Positions 6,447 through 13,651 are shown, numbered from the stretch's first letter. The stretch: DNA of 14,649 nucleotides from Campylobacter concisus (GCA_018375265.1 JAHADO010000009.1:1-14649), one strand, 5' to 3'. The notes: generated by a model not told the origin, from the sequence alone. Made by a program: numbers and translations.

Positions 6447-7453
6447 CACGCAACCTTTTTATTTCGCCACAAGACCCAGACGAAAAATACCGTGCCGATA
6501 AAGCCAGTAAGTACGCCAAGAGGCACTTCGCTCACGCTTATGCTGCGCGCTAAAGTATCAACAAAAAGCAAAAATATCGCACCCATAAATATGCTTGCAG
6601 GCATGCTTTTTATGTTATTTGCTCCAACTAGCATGCGCGCTAAGTGAGGCATGAGAAGCCCCACCCATGCGACTATGCCGCTTATGCAGACACTGCAGGC
6701 TGTAAGAAGCGTAGCGCAGATGATGATAACAGCGCGCTCAAAAGCCACATTTACGCCTAGTCTTGCTGCACTCTCGTCGCCAAGAGAGAGCAAATTTATA
6801 CGCCAGCTCATGGCGATAAGTAAAATGGCGCAGATGATCATCACTGGGGCGATGTATATTAAGTTATCGCTATCAAGCTTTGCAAGGCTACCAAGCTGCC
6901 AATAAACAATGTCAGGTAGCTTTGTCTCAGGGTCTGCGACATATTTTAAAAAGCCGATTATTGAGCCCATGAGGCCACTTACGATGATACCAGAAAGAAC
7001 CAGCATAAGCGTGCTCGCGCGCCCCATCATCTTAGGTATGGCTAGAGTGATAGCAACGGCTGCTAGGCCAAAGCCAAATGCAAAAACCTGCACCCAAAAT
7101 AGCGATAGATCAAAGATAATGGCAGTTGCAGCTCCCACGCAAGCGCCCGCTGAAACGCCTAGAAGATCAGGGCTAACTAGCTGGTTTTTAAAGACGCCTT
7201 GATAGGCTGCACCACTCACGCTAAGAGCAGCTCCAACAAGGATGGCTGCGATGATACGTGGGATGCGTAAATTTTCTATCACGTTTGTGATGTTGCTAGC
7301 TGCACCCTCGCCGTAGCCAAAGCTGTGAGCTAGCACGCTAAAGACGTCGTTAAATGGTATGTAAAATCTACCAACGCCAAGTGCGACAAAGGCGCAAACA
7401 AGCGTTAGTAGAGCTAAAAAGATAACAACTATTGAAAAATTTGTGTTTTTCAT
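6446..7453 (-). CDS. ABC importer permease, FecCD/BtuC family
   Basis: The inner-membrane channel subunit, 335 residues, with about ten hydrophobic segments spread through its length. Family marks are the early LRIPRIIAAILVGAALSVSGAAYQG block, NQLVSPDLLGVSAGA, PDIVYWQLGSL, the cytoplasmic coupling-helix region SLGDESAARLGVNV, and the C-terminal GIVAWVGLLMPHLARMLVG block. These proteins form a homodimer that receives siderophores, heme, cobalamin or metals from a periplasmic binding protein. The ATG at 7453 is three bases after the binding-protein stop, with only a weak ribosome site, so translation is probably coupled. There is one permease gene only, unlike the two-permease CeuBC enterochelin system of C. 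jejuni. Confidence 0.93.
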   Translation of the reverse strand: MKNTNFSIVVIFLALLTLVCAFVALGVGRFYIPFNDVFSVLAHSFGYGEGAASNITNVIENLRIPRIIAAILVGAALSVSGAAYQGVFKNQLVSPDLLGVSAGACVGAATAIIFDLSLFWVQVFAFGFGLAAVAITLAIPKMMGRASTLMLVLSGIIVSGLMGSIIGFLKYVADPETKLPDIVYWQLGSLAKLDSDNLIYIAPVMIICAILLIAMSWRINLLSLGDESAARLGVNVAFERAVIIICATLLTACSVCISGIVAWVGLLMPHLARMLVGANNIKSMPASIFMGAIFLLFVDTLARSISVSEVPLGVLTGFIGTVFFVWVLWRNKKVA

Positions 7454-7456
7454 ATC

Positions 7457-8512
7457 TTACTTGCCGCTACCGTCTGGATTTAGGCCTTTTAAGATATAGC
7501 CATACTCTGTGTCGGTAAGCTCGTGATTTAAGAACTCTTTATAAAACTCTTTTGTTTTTACTTTCATATCGACATCTTTAAATAGATCTGGTTGGATAGT
7601 TTTTGCTGCCCATAAAATTTGAAGTACGTTTTCAGCGCCATATCTATCCCAGCTAAATACACCTTTTGGGTTGCCATAAACTTTGCCGTTTTTAACAGCA
7701 TTTGAGCCAGAGAATGCAGGGTGCTCTTTTATCTTTTTGATCTGTGCATCTGTGTCATTGCCGCCAACGATGATGATATCAGGATTTGCATTGATGATCT
7801 CTTCTGCGCTAACTTCGATCATTGAGCCCTCAGTATTGATAGCATTTACACCGCCACCTAGCTTGATCCAAGTGTTTTGGATAGTGTTTGTACCATCAAT
7901 TTTTAGCAAATTCGCTCCGCCAAGAAGGTGAAGTACTTTTGGACGTTTAGCGTCAGGGATGTTTTTTGTTCTTGCTGTTACAAACTCAGAGTTATCGTGG
8001 ATTTTATTAGCAAGTTTTTCAGCTTTTTTTCTAGCGTCATCAGTGCCTATGACTTCAGCTGTTGCGTAGATGCTTTTCTCCATATCTGGATAGTCTCTAA
8101 AGATCAAATTTACCGCGCTAAAGCCGTTTTTGATAAGTTCATCTTGGTAGTTTTTGTTAAAAACTATGATAACATCAGGAGCAAGCTTAACAAGCTCTTC
8201 GATCTGAAGGTCTTTGCCGTTTAGTGCAGCTGGTAAATTTTTAAGTTTTGGATAGACGTGCTCAAACCACTTGTTGGTTTTGATCAGATCAGTTGTGGCT
8301 ACAACCTTATCCATACCGCCAAGTGCTAGGATGATCTCGTTGTTTGCATTCCATAGTGCAGCGATCTTCTCAACCTTCTCAGGCACGCTTACTTTGACGC
8401 CTTTCATATCTGTGATGCTTCTAGCAGACTCAGCAGCGCTTAGGCTAAGAGCTGCAAAAAGTGAAGCAACAAGGCCTATTTTAGCCACTTTGTGCATGAA
8501 ATTCATTTGCAT
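7457..8512 (-). CDS. Periplasmic substrate-binding protein of the FecB/BtuF class
   Basis: The ligand-capturing subunit of the importer, 351 residues from this start. A signal peptide occupies residues 1-26 (hydrophobic LVASLFAALSLSA, cleavage near AESARS). There is no lipobox, so it should be soluble in the periplasm. The mature part has the two-lobe helical-hinge layout: ITDMKGVKVSVP opening, KVEKIAALWNANNEIILALGG, the lobe-end pattern DLQIEELVKLAPDVIIV, then a second-lobe pattern EIINANPDIIIVGG and NGKVYGNPKG. The substrate is not fixed by the sequence: ferric siderophore, heme, cobalamin, nickel chelate or molybdate are all possible for this class, and no TonB receptor is nearby. The start at 8512 is chosen over an upstream codon at 8596 because AAAGGA lies six bases before it and the signal peptide begins there. 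Confidence 0.9.
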   Translation of the reverse strand: MQMNFMHKVAKIGLVASLFAALSLSAAESARSITDMKGVKVSVPEKVEKIAALWNANNEIILALGGMDKVVATTDLIKTNKWFEHVYPKLKNLPAALNGKDLQIEELVKLAPDVIIVFNKNYQDELIKNGFSAVNLIFRDYPDMEKSIYATAEVIGTDDARKKAEKLANKIHDNSEFVTARTKNIPDAKRPKVLHLLGGANLLKIDGTNTIQNTWIKLGGGVNAINTEGSMIEVSAEEIINANPDIIIVGGNDTDAQIKKIKEHPAFSGSNAVKNGKVYGNPKGVFSWDRYGAENVLQILWAAKTIQPDLFKDVDMKVKTKEFYKEFLNHELTDTEYGYILKGLNPDGSGK

Positions 8513-8549
8513 ATTTTTTCCTTTTTTCGTGTGAAATAGTTTGGTTGAT

Positions 8550-8555
8550 ATATTA
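8550..8555 (-). promoter_or_regulatory. Possible -10 element of the ABC importer operon
   Basis: The minus strand reads GCAGTAATATATC. TAATAT lies 38 bases before the binding-protein ATG. The palindrome at 8562-8582 covers the place of a -35, so a bound regulator there would block or contact the polymerase. Confidence 0.35.
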
Positions 8556-8561
8556 CTGCTA

Positions 8562-8582
8562 TTTACATTAATGTTATGTAAA
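8562..8582. promoter_or_regulatory. Palindromic operator candidate before the ABC importer operon
   Basis: TTTACAT-N7-ATGTAAA is a perfect 7-bp inverted repeat in the -35 region of the importer promoter. A second perfect palindrome, ACATTAATGT (8565-8574), overlaps its left arm. Symmetry and place suggest a dimeric repressor, plausibly metal-dependent given the operon. It does not match the Fur box form TGATAAT-N-ATTATCA. Confidence 0.45.
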
Positions 8583-8584
8583 AT

Positions 8585-8615
8585 TTGCATGTTCATTGTG
8601 AAAAAATTGCATGTT
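8585..8615. repeat. Direct repeat TTGCATGTT, two helical turns apart
   Basis: TTGCATGTT occurs at 8585-8593 and again at 8607-8615, starts 22 bp apart and so on the same face of the helix. It lies next to the palindrome at 8562-8582, between the two divergent promoters. It could be a tandem binding site or a coincidence of AT-rich DNA. Confidence 0.35.
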
Positions 8616-8659
8616 TTGTAAATTCATATAAAGCTAATAGGATAAATATTCTCTTTTTA

Positions 8660-8673
8660 TTGACATATATCAT
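8660..8673 (+). promoter_or_regulatory. Crp/Fnr-type box upstream of norZ
   Basis: TTGAC-ATAT-ATCAT matches 8 of 10 informative bases of the Fnr consensus TTGAT-N4-ATCAA. Its centre at 8666.5 is 27.5 bases before the GATAAA -10 (8694-8699), the spacing of a class II promoter activated from -41.5. A very similar box stands before hcp. Confidence 0.6.
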
Positions 8674-8693
8674 TAGTCACTATTTTGAAATGA

Positions 8694-8699
8694 GATAAA
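8694..8699 (+). promoter_or_regulatory. -10 element of norZ
   Basis: TGAGATAAAC: a GATAAA hexamer preceded by TGA, with inferred transcription start near 8708. There is no -35 hexamer at the right distance; the Crp/Fnr box occupies that place. The 5' leader is about 23 bases and holds AGGAG at 8720-8724. Confidence 0.45.
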
Positions 8700-8730
8700 C
8701 TTTCTCCTAAATTTTAAAAAAGGAGAATTT

Positions 8731-10962
8731 ATGCGTGAATACAAAAGATACTGGCTCGCACTTGTTGCTGTGCTGGTAGTTTGCTTTAGTATTTTAGGCT
8801 ACTATGGCGTTGAGGTTTATAGAAATTCGCCTCCAGTTGTAAATTTTACTGACGAAAATGGCAAGGTCGTAATCGACAAAGAGAGTATCTACAAAGGTCA
8901 AGAGGCTTGGCAAAGCATAGGCGGTATGCAGGTTGGCTCTGTTTGGGGACACGGGGCATATCAAGCGCCTGATTGGAGTGCGGACTGGCTTCACAAAGAG
9001 CTAGTTGCTTTTTTAGAGATCAAAGCTGATGAAATTTATCATCTAAAATACGCTGATCTAAATGACGAGCAAAAAGCAAATTTAAAGGTTTTGCTCAAAA
9101 AAGAATATAGAGAAAATAGCGTAAAGGACGATAAATTTGTGCTAAGCGCTGATAGGCTAAAGGCTGTAAGTCAAGTAGCTAGCGAGTATGCTGCGCTTTT
9201 TGGAGATGATCCTAAATTTAAGCCTTTAAGAGAAGCTTATGCGATGAAAGAAAATACGCTTCCAAATGCTAGCGACAGAGCTGATCTAAACAACTTCTTC
9301 TTCTGGTCAGCCTGGGCGACAGCCACAAACAGACCTGGTAGCGAGGCAACCTATACAAACAACTGGCCGCACGAACCACTAATCGATAATGTGCCAACAA
9401 GTGAGAATGTCTTTTGGTCGATTGCAAGCGTCGTGATACTTCTTACTGGTATTGGCTTGCTTGTTTGGTTTAGCTCATTTTATGGCAAAAAAGACGATGA
9501 AAAGCTTGAGCCAATTAGCGAAGATCCGCTTAAAAAGCTAAATTTAACACCATCACAAAAGGCGCTTAAAAAGTATCTCTTTGTCACGCTAGCACTATTT
9601 GCGTTTCAAATTTTAATAGGCGGCTTTACAGCTCACTACACGGTCGAAGGGCAAGAATTTTATGGCATAAATTTATCAGCCTACATCCCTTATTCGCTTG
9701 CTAGAACGTGGCATATACAAGCTAGCATATTTTGGATAGCGACTGGATTTTTAGCGGCTGGACTATTTTTAGCTCCTATCATAAATGGCGGCAAGGATCC
9801 AAAATTTCAAAAGCTTGGCGTTGATCTGCTCTTTTACGCGCTACTTATCCTTGTCGTTGGCAGTTTTGTGGGTGAGTATCTAGCTATCGCAAACATCATG
9901 CCTATAAATTTAAGCTTCTGGCTTGGACATCAAGGATATGAATATATCGATCTTGGACGAGTTTGGCAGATCATTTTGTTTGTCGGTCTTGTCATCTGGA
10001 TGCTTCTGCTTCTTCGTGGATTTGCAGGCGGGTTTAAAAACAAAGGCGATAAAAATTTACTAGCTATCTTTGCTATGTCAGCGGTTGCGGTTGGTTTGTT
10101 TTACGGAGCAGGGCTATTTTATGGTCAAAGAAGTCCGCTTCCAGTGATGGAGTACTGGCGCTGGTGGGTTGTACACCTTTGGGTTGAGGGCTTTTTTGAG
10201 GTATTTGCGACGGCTTCACTCGCCTTTGTTTTTGTCTCACTGGGTCTTGTCTCAAAAAGATTTGCGACATTTCAAACGCTTGCAAGTGCGTCACTCTTTA
10301 TGATAGGCGGCATCCCAGGCACATTTCACCACCTCTACTTTGCAGGCACTACAACGCCTATAATGGCTATTGGTGCAAGCTTTTCAGCGCTTGAGGTCGT
10401 GCCTTTAGTCTTGCTCGGAGCTGAAGCGTATGAGCACTACAGACTTCAGTTTGCTCAAAGCTGGGCCAAAACGCTTAAATGGCCACTTTACTGCTTCATC
10501 GCAGTTGCCTTTTGGAATATGCTAGGCGCTGGCGTCTTTGGATTTTTGATAAATCCTCCGATCTCACTATTTTACATACAAGGACTAAATACAACGCCAG
10601 TTCACGCACACGCGGCACTATTTGGTGTTTATGGATTTTTGGCACTTGGCTTTGTTTGGCTTGTGGCTACTTATCTATTTAAAGGGCAAGAATTTGATGA
10701 AAATCTGATGAAAGTTGGCTTTTGGGGACTAAATGCAGGACTTATGCTAATGATCGTGCTTTCACTACTTCCAATAGGAATTTATCAAGCATTTGCAAGC
10801 TTGGAGCAGGGCATGTGGTATGCAAGAAGTGCTGAGCTTTTACAACAGTCACACTTGCAAAATTTAAGATGGTTAAGGATGCTTGGCGATACGATTTTAA
10901 TAATCGGTGGCATCTGCTTCTTTGCTCAGCTTTTAAAATTTATGTTTAATAAAAAGGCTTAA
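8731..10962 (+). CDS. norZ: Quinol-dependent nitric oxide reductase (qNOR)
   Basis: Reduces two NO to N2O at the inner membrane with electrons from (mena)quinol. The product is 743 residues. A first membrane segment (about 8-29) leads into a periplasmic domain with the qNOR marks GQEAWQSIGG and SVWGHGAYQAPDWSADW. This domain resembles NorC but has no CxxCH heme site, which sets qNOR apart from the cytochrome-c-fed enzyme. A second segment (about 229-250) is followed by the twelve-helix NorB core. Likely metal ligands are H328 (RTWHIQ, heme b), H482 with E486 in HLWVEGFFE (FeB site and its conserved glutamate), H533/H534 in GTFHHLYF (FeB), and H625/H627 in VHAHAALFG (hemes). A strong ribosome site (AGGAG at 8720-8724) fixes the ATG. 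It has its own Crp/Fnr-type promoter and can read through a weak hairpin into the DUF1523-like gene. Confidence 0.95.
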   Translation: MREYKRYWLALVAVLVVCFSILGYYGVEVYRNSPPVVNFTDENGKVVIDKESIYKGQEAWQSIGGMQVGSVWGHGAYQAPDWSADWLHKELVAFLEIKADEIYHLKYADLNDEQKANLKVLLKKEYRENSVKDDKFVLSADRLKAVSQVASEYAALFGDDPKFKPLREAYAMKENTLPNASDRADLNNFFFWSAWATATNRPGSEATYTNNWPHEPLIDNVPTSENVFWSIASVVILLTGIGLLVWFSSFYGKKDDEKLEPISEDPLKKLNLTPSQKALKKYLFVTLALFAFQILIGGFTAHYTVEGQEFYGINLSAYIPYSLARTWHIQASIFWIATGFLAAGLFLAPIINGGKDPKFQKLGVDLLFYALLILVVGSFVGEYLAIANIMPINLSFWLGHQGYEYIDLGRVWQIILFVGLVIWMLLLLRGFAGGFKNKGDKNLLAIFAMSAVAVGLFYGAGLFYGQRSPLPVMEYWRWWVVHLWVEGFFEVFATASLAFVFVSLGLVSKRFATFQTLASASLFMIGGIPGTFHHLYFAGTTTPIMAIGASFSALEVVPLVLLGAEAYEHYRLQFAQSWAKTLKWPLYCFIAVAFWNMLGAGVFGFLINPPISLFYIQGLNTTPVHAHAALFGVYGFLALGFVWLVATYLFKGQEFDENLMKVGFWGLNAGLMLMIVLSLLPIGIYQAFASLEQGMWYARSAELLQQSHLQNLRWLRMLGDTILIIGGICFFAQLLKFMFNKKA

Positions 10963-10969
10963 ATTTATG

Positions 10970-10984
10970 GGGGCGCTTTGCCCC
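10970..10984 (+). terminator. Weak hairpin after norZ
   Basis: GGGGC-GCTTT-GCCCC, a 5-bp GC stem, seven bases after the norZ stop and followed by TTTATTT. The short stem and broken U-tract suggest partial termination, leaving some read-through into the next gene. Confidence 0.5.
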
Positions 10985-11005
10985 TTTATTTAAGCTATCT
11001 TTTCA

Positions 11006-11011
11006 TAAAAT
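11006..11011 (+). promoter_or_regulatory. -10 element of the DUF1523-like gene
   Basis: TTTTCATAAAATAG contains TAAAAT 22 bases before the ATG at 11034, in the T-rich context typical of the genus. No Crp/Fnr box is visible in the 71-bp gap, so this promoter may be constitutive and supplement read-through from norZ. Confidence 0.4.
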
Positions 11012-11033
11012 AGTGCAAATTTAAAGGATAGAA

Positions 11034-11588
11034 ATGATGACATTTTTAAAGAGAATTTGCGTTACATTTGTCGTGCTTTTGCACCTGTTTTTGGCGTTTT
11101 TGGTTGATTTTTCATTTCCGCACTACGCAAGCGTGCAAATAACTGGCGGCGACGTAAAACGCATGGATAAAGATGGCATAATAGACGCTAAAAACCCAGC
11201 CGACGGCCCTGTAAGAGATGTCTATTTTATCTACACAAAAGATGCGAAAAACGCTGAAAAAGTTATGGCTTATAGAAACGAAGATACGGCGTGGGGCTTT
11301 CCATTTTATTTTAAATTTAACTCAGCCGACATCCAAGCCAAGGCTCAAGGCTTTACAAATAGCGATAAAAACGTCACTATCAAATACTATGGATATAGAA
11401 TTTCTATGCTAAATGAGTTTAGAAACGCCATCTCGATAAAAGATAGCGGCACAAATACCAGCTGGCCTATCGCTAGCTACGTGCTTTACTTCATCTTATT
11501 TATCTCGCTTGTTATCTGGATAAGAAAGATAAATAAGGCTTTTGCGCCAAAAGTTGAAAATTTAGAGACGAAAAAAGAAGCTATTTAG
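11034..11588 (+). CDS. DUF1523-like membrane protein
   Basis: A 184-residue protein of unknown function that I place in the DUF1523 family by its conserved blocks. One hydrophobic segment lies at each end (about 8-27 and 144-163), and the region between should be periplasmic. The blocks are ITGGDVKRMDKDG (36-48), RDVYFIYT (61-68), YRNEDTAWGFPFYFKF (80-95) with SADIQAKAQ after it, and YYGYRISMLNEFRNAISI (118-135). There are no cysteines or heme motifs in the periplasmic part. It follows norZ by 71 bp on the same strand, so a link to NO reductase assembly or membrane stress is possible, but this is context only. ATG 11034 and ATG 11037 are adjacent; AAAGGA at 11023-11028 fits either. It ends in a good terminator. 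Confidence 0.8.
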   Translation: MMTFLKRICVTFVVLLHLFLAFLVDFSFPHYASVQITGGDVKRMDKDGIIDAKNPADGPVRDVYFIYTKDAKNAEKVMAYRNEDTAWGFPFYFKFNSADIQAKAQGFTNSDKNVTIKYYGYRISMLNEFRNAISIKDSGTNTSWPIASYVLYFILFISLVIWIRKINKAFAPKVENLETKKEAI

Positions 11589-11594
11589 AGTAGG

Positions 11595-11614
11595 GGGCTA
11601 GATCAGCCCTTTTT
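11595..11614 (+). terminator. Rho-independent terminator of the DUF1523-like gene
   Basis: GGGCT-AGATC-AGCCC followed at once by TTTTT. The right arm overlaps the last codons of the converging ybeY, whose stop lies at 11603-11605, so the two genes share this DNA. Confidence 0.75.
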
Positions 11615-12040
11615 GTTTATAAGATCAATGAGTCTAACGTCCTCGCTTCTTACGATTAGACTCTTTGGCAAGTTAAATTTAGCTATCACTTCGCACTCTT
11701 TCTCCCTCATCTGCCCATCATCTTTTTCGTGATCATAACCCAAGATATGCAGCAAGCCATGTGTGAAAAGTAGCGCAGTTTCAGCATCTTCGCTGTGATT
11801 TAGCTCGGCTGCTTTTTCTTTTACCATATCTTTATTTATGACGATTGAGCCAAGTGGAGCGTGTATGACAAGCTCAAGTGGGAAGCTTAAGACGTCAGTG
11901 GTTTTGTCTATGCCACGCTCAGATCTGTTTAGCTCTCTCATCTCATCTTTGTTGATAAATAAAAGCTCAACTTCTCCAGGCGTTAGATATGAGCAAATTT
12001 GATCTAAAATTTCGGGATAACTCTCTTCGCAAAGTATCAT
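11603..12040 (-). CDS. ybeY: Endoribonuclease YbeY (16S rRNA maturation)
   Basis: YbeY is a zinc-dependent single-strand endoribonuclease needed for 16S rRNA 3'-end maturation and late ribosome quality control. The product is 145 residues. The family blocks are [19 protein letters not shown] (36-54), LGSIVI (63-68) and the zinc motif HxxxHxxxxxH: H94, H98 and H104 in [11 protein letters not shown]. An open frame continues upstream to 12208, but those residues lie over the start of queC and do not resemble the family. The ATG at 12040 has AAGGAC about ten bases upstream and gives normal length. It is transcribed divergently from queC, with 57 bp between the starts. Confidence 0.93.
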
Positions 12041-12067
12041 TTTTGGCTTGTCCTTAGTAAAATTTTG

Positions 12068-12077
12068 TATAATTTTA
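12068..12077. promoter_or_regulatory. Overlapping divergent -10 elements of queC and ybeY
   Basis: On the plus strand TTTTGTATAAT gives a perfect TATAAT at 12068-12073 for queC, 25 bases before its ATG. On the minus strand GCTAAAAT gives TAAAAT at 12077-12072 for ybeY. The two boxes share two bases, so polymerase should not occupy both at once. Confidence 0.6.
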
Positions 12078-12097
12078 GCAAATTTAAAGGGCAAAAT

Positions 12098-12763
12098 ATG
12101 AAAAAAGCAGTTTGTATAATGAGCGGCGGCATGGATAGCACGCTTTGCGCTGTGATGGCAAAGAGGGCTGGGTATGATGTGGTCGCACGTCATTTTGTCT
12201 ATAACCAAAGAACAATGAAGCGAGAAAAGCGCGCGTTTGATGAGATCTGTGAGCGACTGGGCGTGGTTAAAAAGATAAATTTAGACGTTAGCTTCATCGC
12301 TCAAATAGGCGGAAATGCGCTAACTGATACTAGTATGCAGATAAGAAAAGATGGCGTTAGCAATGACGTGCCAAACACCTACGTGCCGTTTAGAAATGGC
12401 GTATTTATCTCAATCGCCGCAGCACTTGCTGAAAAAGAGGGGGCGCAGGCGATCTACATAGGTGTGGTCGAGGAGGATAGCTCTGGGTATCCTGACTGCA
12501 AAGAGAGCTTTATAAAAAGCATAAACGAGGCGATAAATTTAGGCACATCGGCTGATTTTTCTTGCGAGATCATCACGCCGCTTGTAAATTTAAGCAAGGC
12601 TGATATCGTCTCAAAGTCGCTTGAGCTTGGCTCACCAATAGAGCTTACATGGAGCTGCTACGAGAGCGAGGATGAGGCGTGCGGGCTTTGTGATAGTTGC
12701 AGGCTAAGGTTAAATGGCTTTAAAAAGGCAAACGCCGTTGATAAAATCCCTTATAAAAAGTGA
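12098..12763 (+). CDS. queC: 7-cyano-7-deazaguanine synthase QueC
   Basis: Converts 7-carboxy-7-deazaguanine to preQ0 with ATP and ammonia in the queuosine tRNA-modification pathway; cytoplasmic. The product is 221 residues. The PP-loop ATP motif SGGMDST is at 9-15. The family blocks [26 protein letters not shown] and [18 protein letters not shown] follow. The structural zinc site is four cysteines, C187, C195, C198 and C201. The frame is open from 12065, but the ATG at 12098 is preceded by AAAGGG and gives the canonical [11 protein letters not shown] beginning. The leader is only about 18 bases, too short for a preQ1 riboswitch, and no other queuosine gene is in the window. Confidence 0.95.
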
Positions 12764-12784
12764 AATTTGCCTTGAAATTTAAAA

Positions 12785-12812
12785 GCTAGCTACTATAAAT
12801 TTAGTAGCTAGC
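12785..12812. terminator. Bidirectional terminator between queC and the lipoprotein gene
   Basis: A perfect 11-bp inverted repeat: GCTAGCTACTA, loop TAAATT, TAGTAGCTAGC, placed in the 56-bp gap between the converging stops. On the minus strand TTTT follows the stem directly, and on the plus strand CTAAAATTT follows. It should work better for the lipoprotein gene. Confidence 0.8.
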
Positions 12813-12819
12813 CTAAAAT

Positions 12820-13464
12820 TTACTCTAAATTTAGCTCGCTTATCTGTTTTGCAAGCTTCTCTTTATACTCAGCCAAAGAACTTTTTATGATATTTGCATA
12901 GTCATTTTGGTTTATTAAGAGATACTCCTCTTTGCGTTTTACGACCGTGCTTAGCTCTTTGCTATTTACGCTTAAAATGGTGCTTATATCAGCGTTTAGA
13001 CCAACTTTTACTGCACCAAGCGTCATATAAGTCCAAAGTTTTTCTATCCTTGCATTAACACTTATAGTATCCTTATCTATATCATTTTCATTTTTTATGA
13101 CCTGGTAGCCGTTGCTTCTAAAGGCATCCTCTATGCGCGCCCTTACTACGCTAGTTGTCCTTTGTTTATTTTCTAAAATGACGTTCCACAGCCCCTTGCC
13201 ATAGCTGCTTCTGGTTCTGCCGATGTATTTTTGTTTCTCTTTTGCGCTAACTTCATTTACATTGTGCTTGTATAAAGATGGGATGCTTGCTTGTTTTGGG
13301 TCGTTTTCAAAAGCTCTCACATCTTTGACGCTTTCGATGTAAATTTTTGTCTTTTTGCTAATGCTTGAAGGCGCTTGCTCATCTGGCAAACTCACAAATA
13401 TCCCCTTTGGAGCGCAACCACAAAGCATAAAGGCGGCAAATATCGCTAGTAATAAATTTTTCAT
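12820..13464 (-). CDS. Lipoprotein of unknown function
   Basis: A 214-residue protein with a type II signal peptide, MKNLLLAIFAAFMLCGC, lipidated at C17. The residue after the cysteine is Ala, so outer-membrane sorting is plausible. The mature part is mixed alpha/beta: an early strand KTKIYIESVKDVRAF, a basic stretch KEKQKYIGRTRSSYGKG, RARIEDAFRSNGYQVI, a later strand DTISVNARIEKLWTYM, and a charged C-terminal helix. The order (strand with VRAF, helix, GYQV, strand with NARI) recalls YajG-type lipoproteins, but I would not name it on that. Two ATGs are in frame. The one at 13470 abuts the ribosome site with no spacing, while the one at 13464 sits six bases after AAAGG and is preferred. It is divergent from hcp. 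Confidence 0.78.
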   Translation of the reverse strand: MKNLLLAIFAAFMLCGCAPKGIFVSLPDEQAPSSISKKTKIYIESVKDVRAFENDPKQASIPSLYKHNVNEVSAKEKQKYIGRTRSSYGKGLWNVILENKQRTTSVVRARIEDAFRSNGYQVIKNENDIDKDTISVNARIEKLWTYMTLGAVKVGLNADISTILSVNSKELSTVVKRKEEYLLINQNDYANIIKSSLAEYKEKLAKQISELNLE

Positions 13465-13608
13465 TTTCATCCTTTTAAATAAATTTCAAATGTAAATCGT
13501 TGTTTTGTAAATTTTTTTAACTCTTTATGACAAATTTCAAATTTATATTTTGATATCCATAATCATAAAATCTTAAATTTAACAACTAAAATTTAAATTT
13601 AACTTTTC

Positions 13609-13622
13609 TTGACTGCTATCAA
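13609..13622 (+). promoter_or_regulatory. Crp/Fnr-type box upstream of hcp
   Basis: TTGAC-TGCT-ATCAA matches 9 of 10 informative bases of TTGAT-N4-ATCAA. Its centre at 13615.5 lies 28.5 bases before GATAAA, giving a class II position near -41.5. It shares the TTGAC left half and the spacing with the box before norZ. Confidence 0.7.
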
Positions 13623-13643
13623 CCAAAATGGCTAGCCACATAG

Positions 13644-13651
13644 GATAAAAT
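13644..13651 (+). promoter_or_regulatory. -10 element of hcp
   Basis: TAGGATAAAATCC holds GATAAA (13644-13649) overlapping TAAAAT (13646-13651). The inferred transcription start is near 13657, with a leader of about 28 bases containing AAGGAGA at 13674-13680. Confidence 0.5.

Noticed and set aside
12074..12097. preQ1 riboswitch before queC
   Set aside because: The leader from the TATAAT promoter is only about 18 bases, too short to hold an aptamer.
12041..12208. N-terminal extension of ybeY into queC
   Set aside because: The extra residues come from the antisense of queC and its promoter, and YbeY family length and ribosome site place the start at 12040.
8612..13513. Shared 13-mer TGTTTTGTAAATT at 8612-8624 and 13501-13513
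   Set aside because: It is low-complexity sequence at different distances from the two Fnr-type boxes and starts, so it is probably chance.
13550..13566. TTGAT and ATCAT half-sites upstream of hcp as a second Fnr box
   Set aside because: The half-sites are separated by seven bases instead of four, and they lie too far from either start.
13573..13603. Direct repeat TTAAATTTAAC with a 20-bp period
   Set aside because: AAATTT-rich words are everywhere in this genome, so this is most likely composition; no symmetry or promoter fit supports a site.
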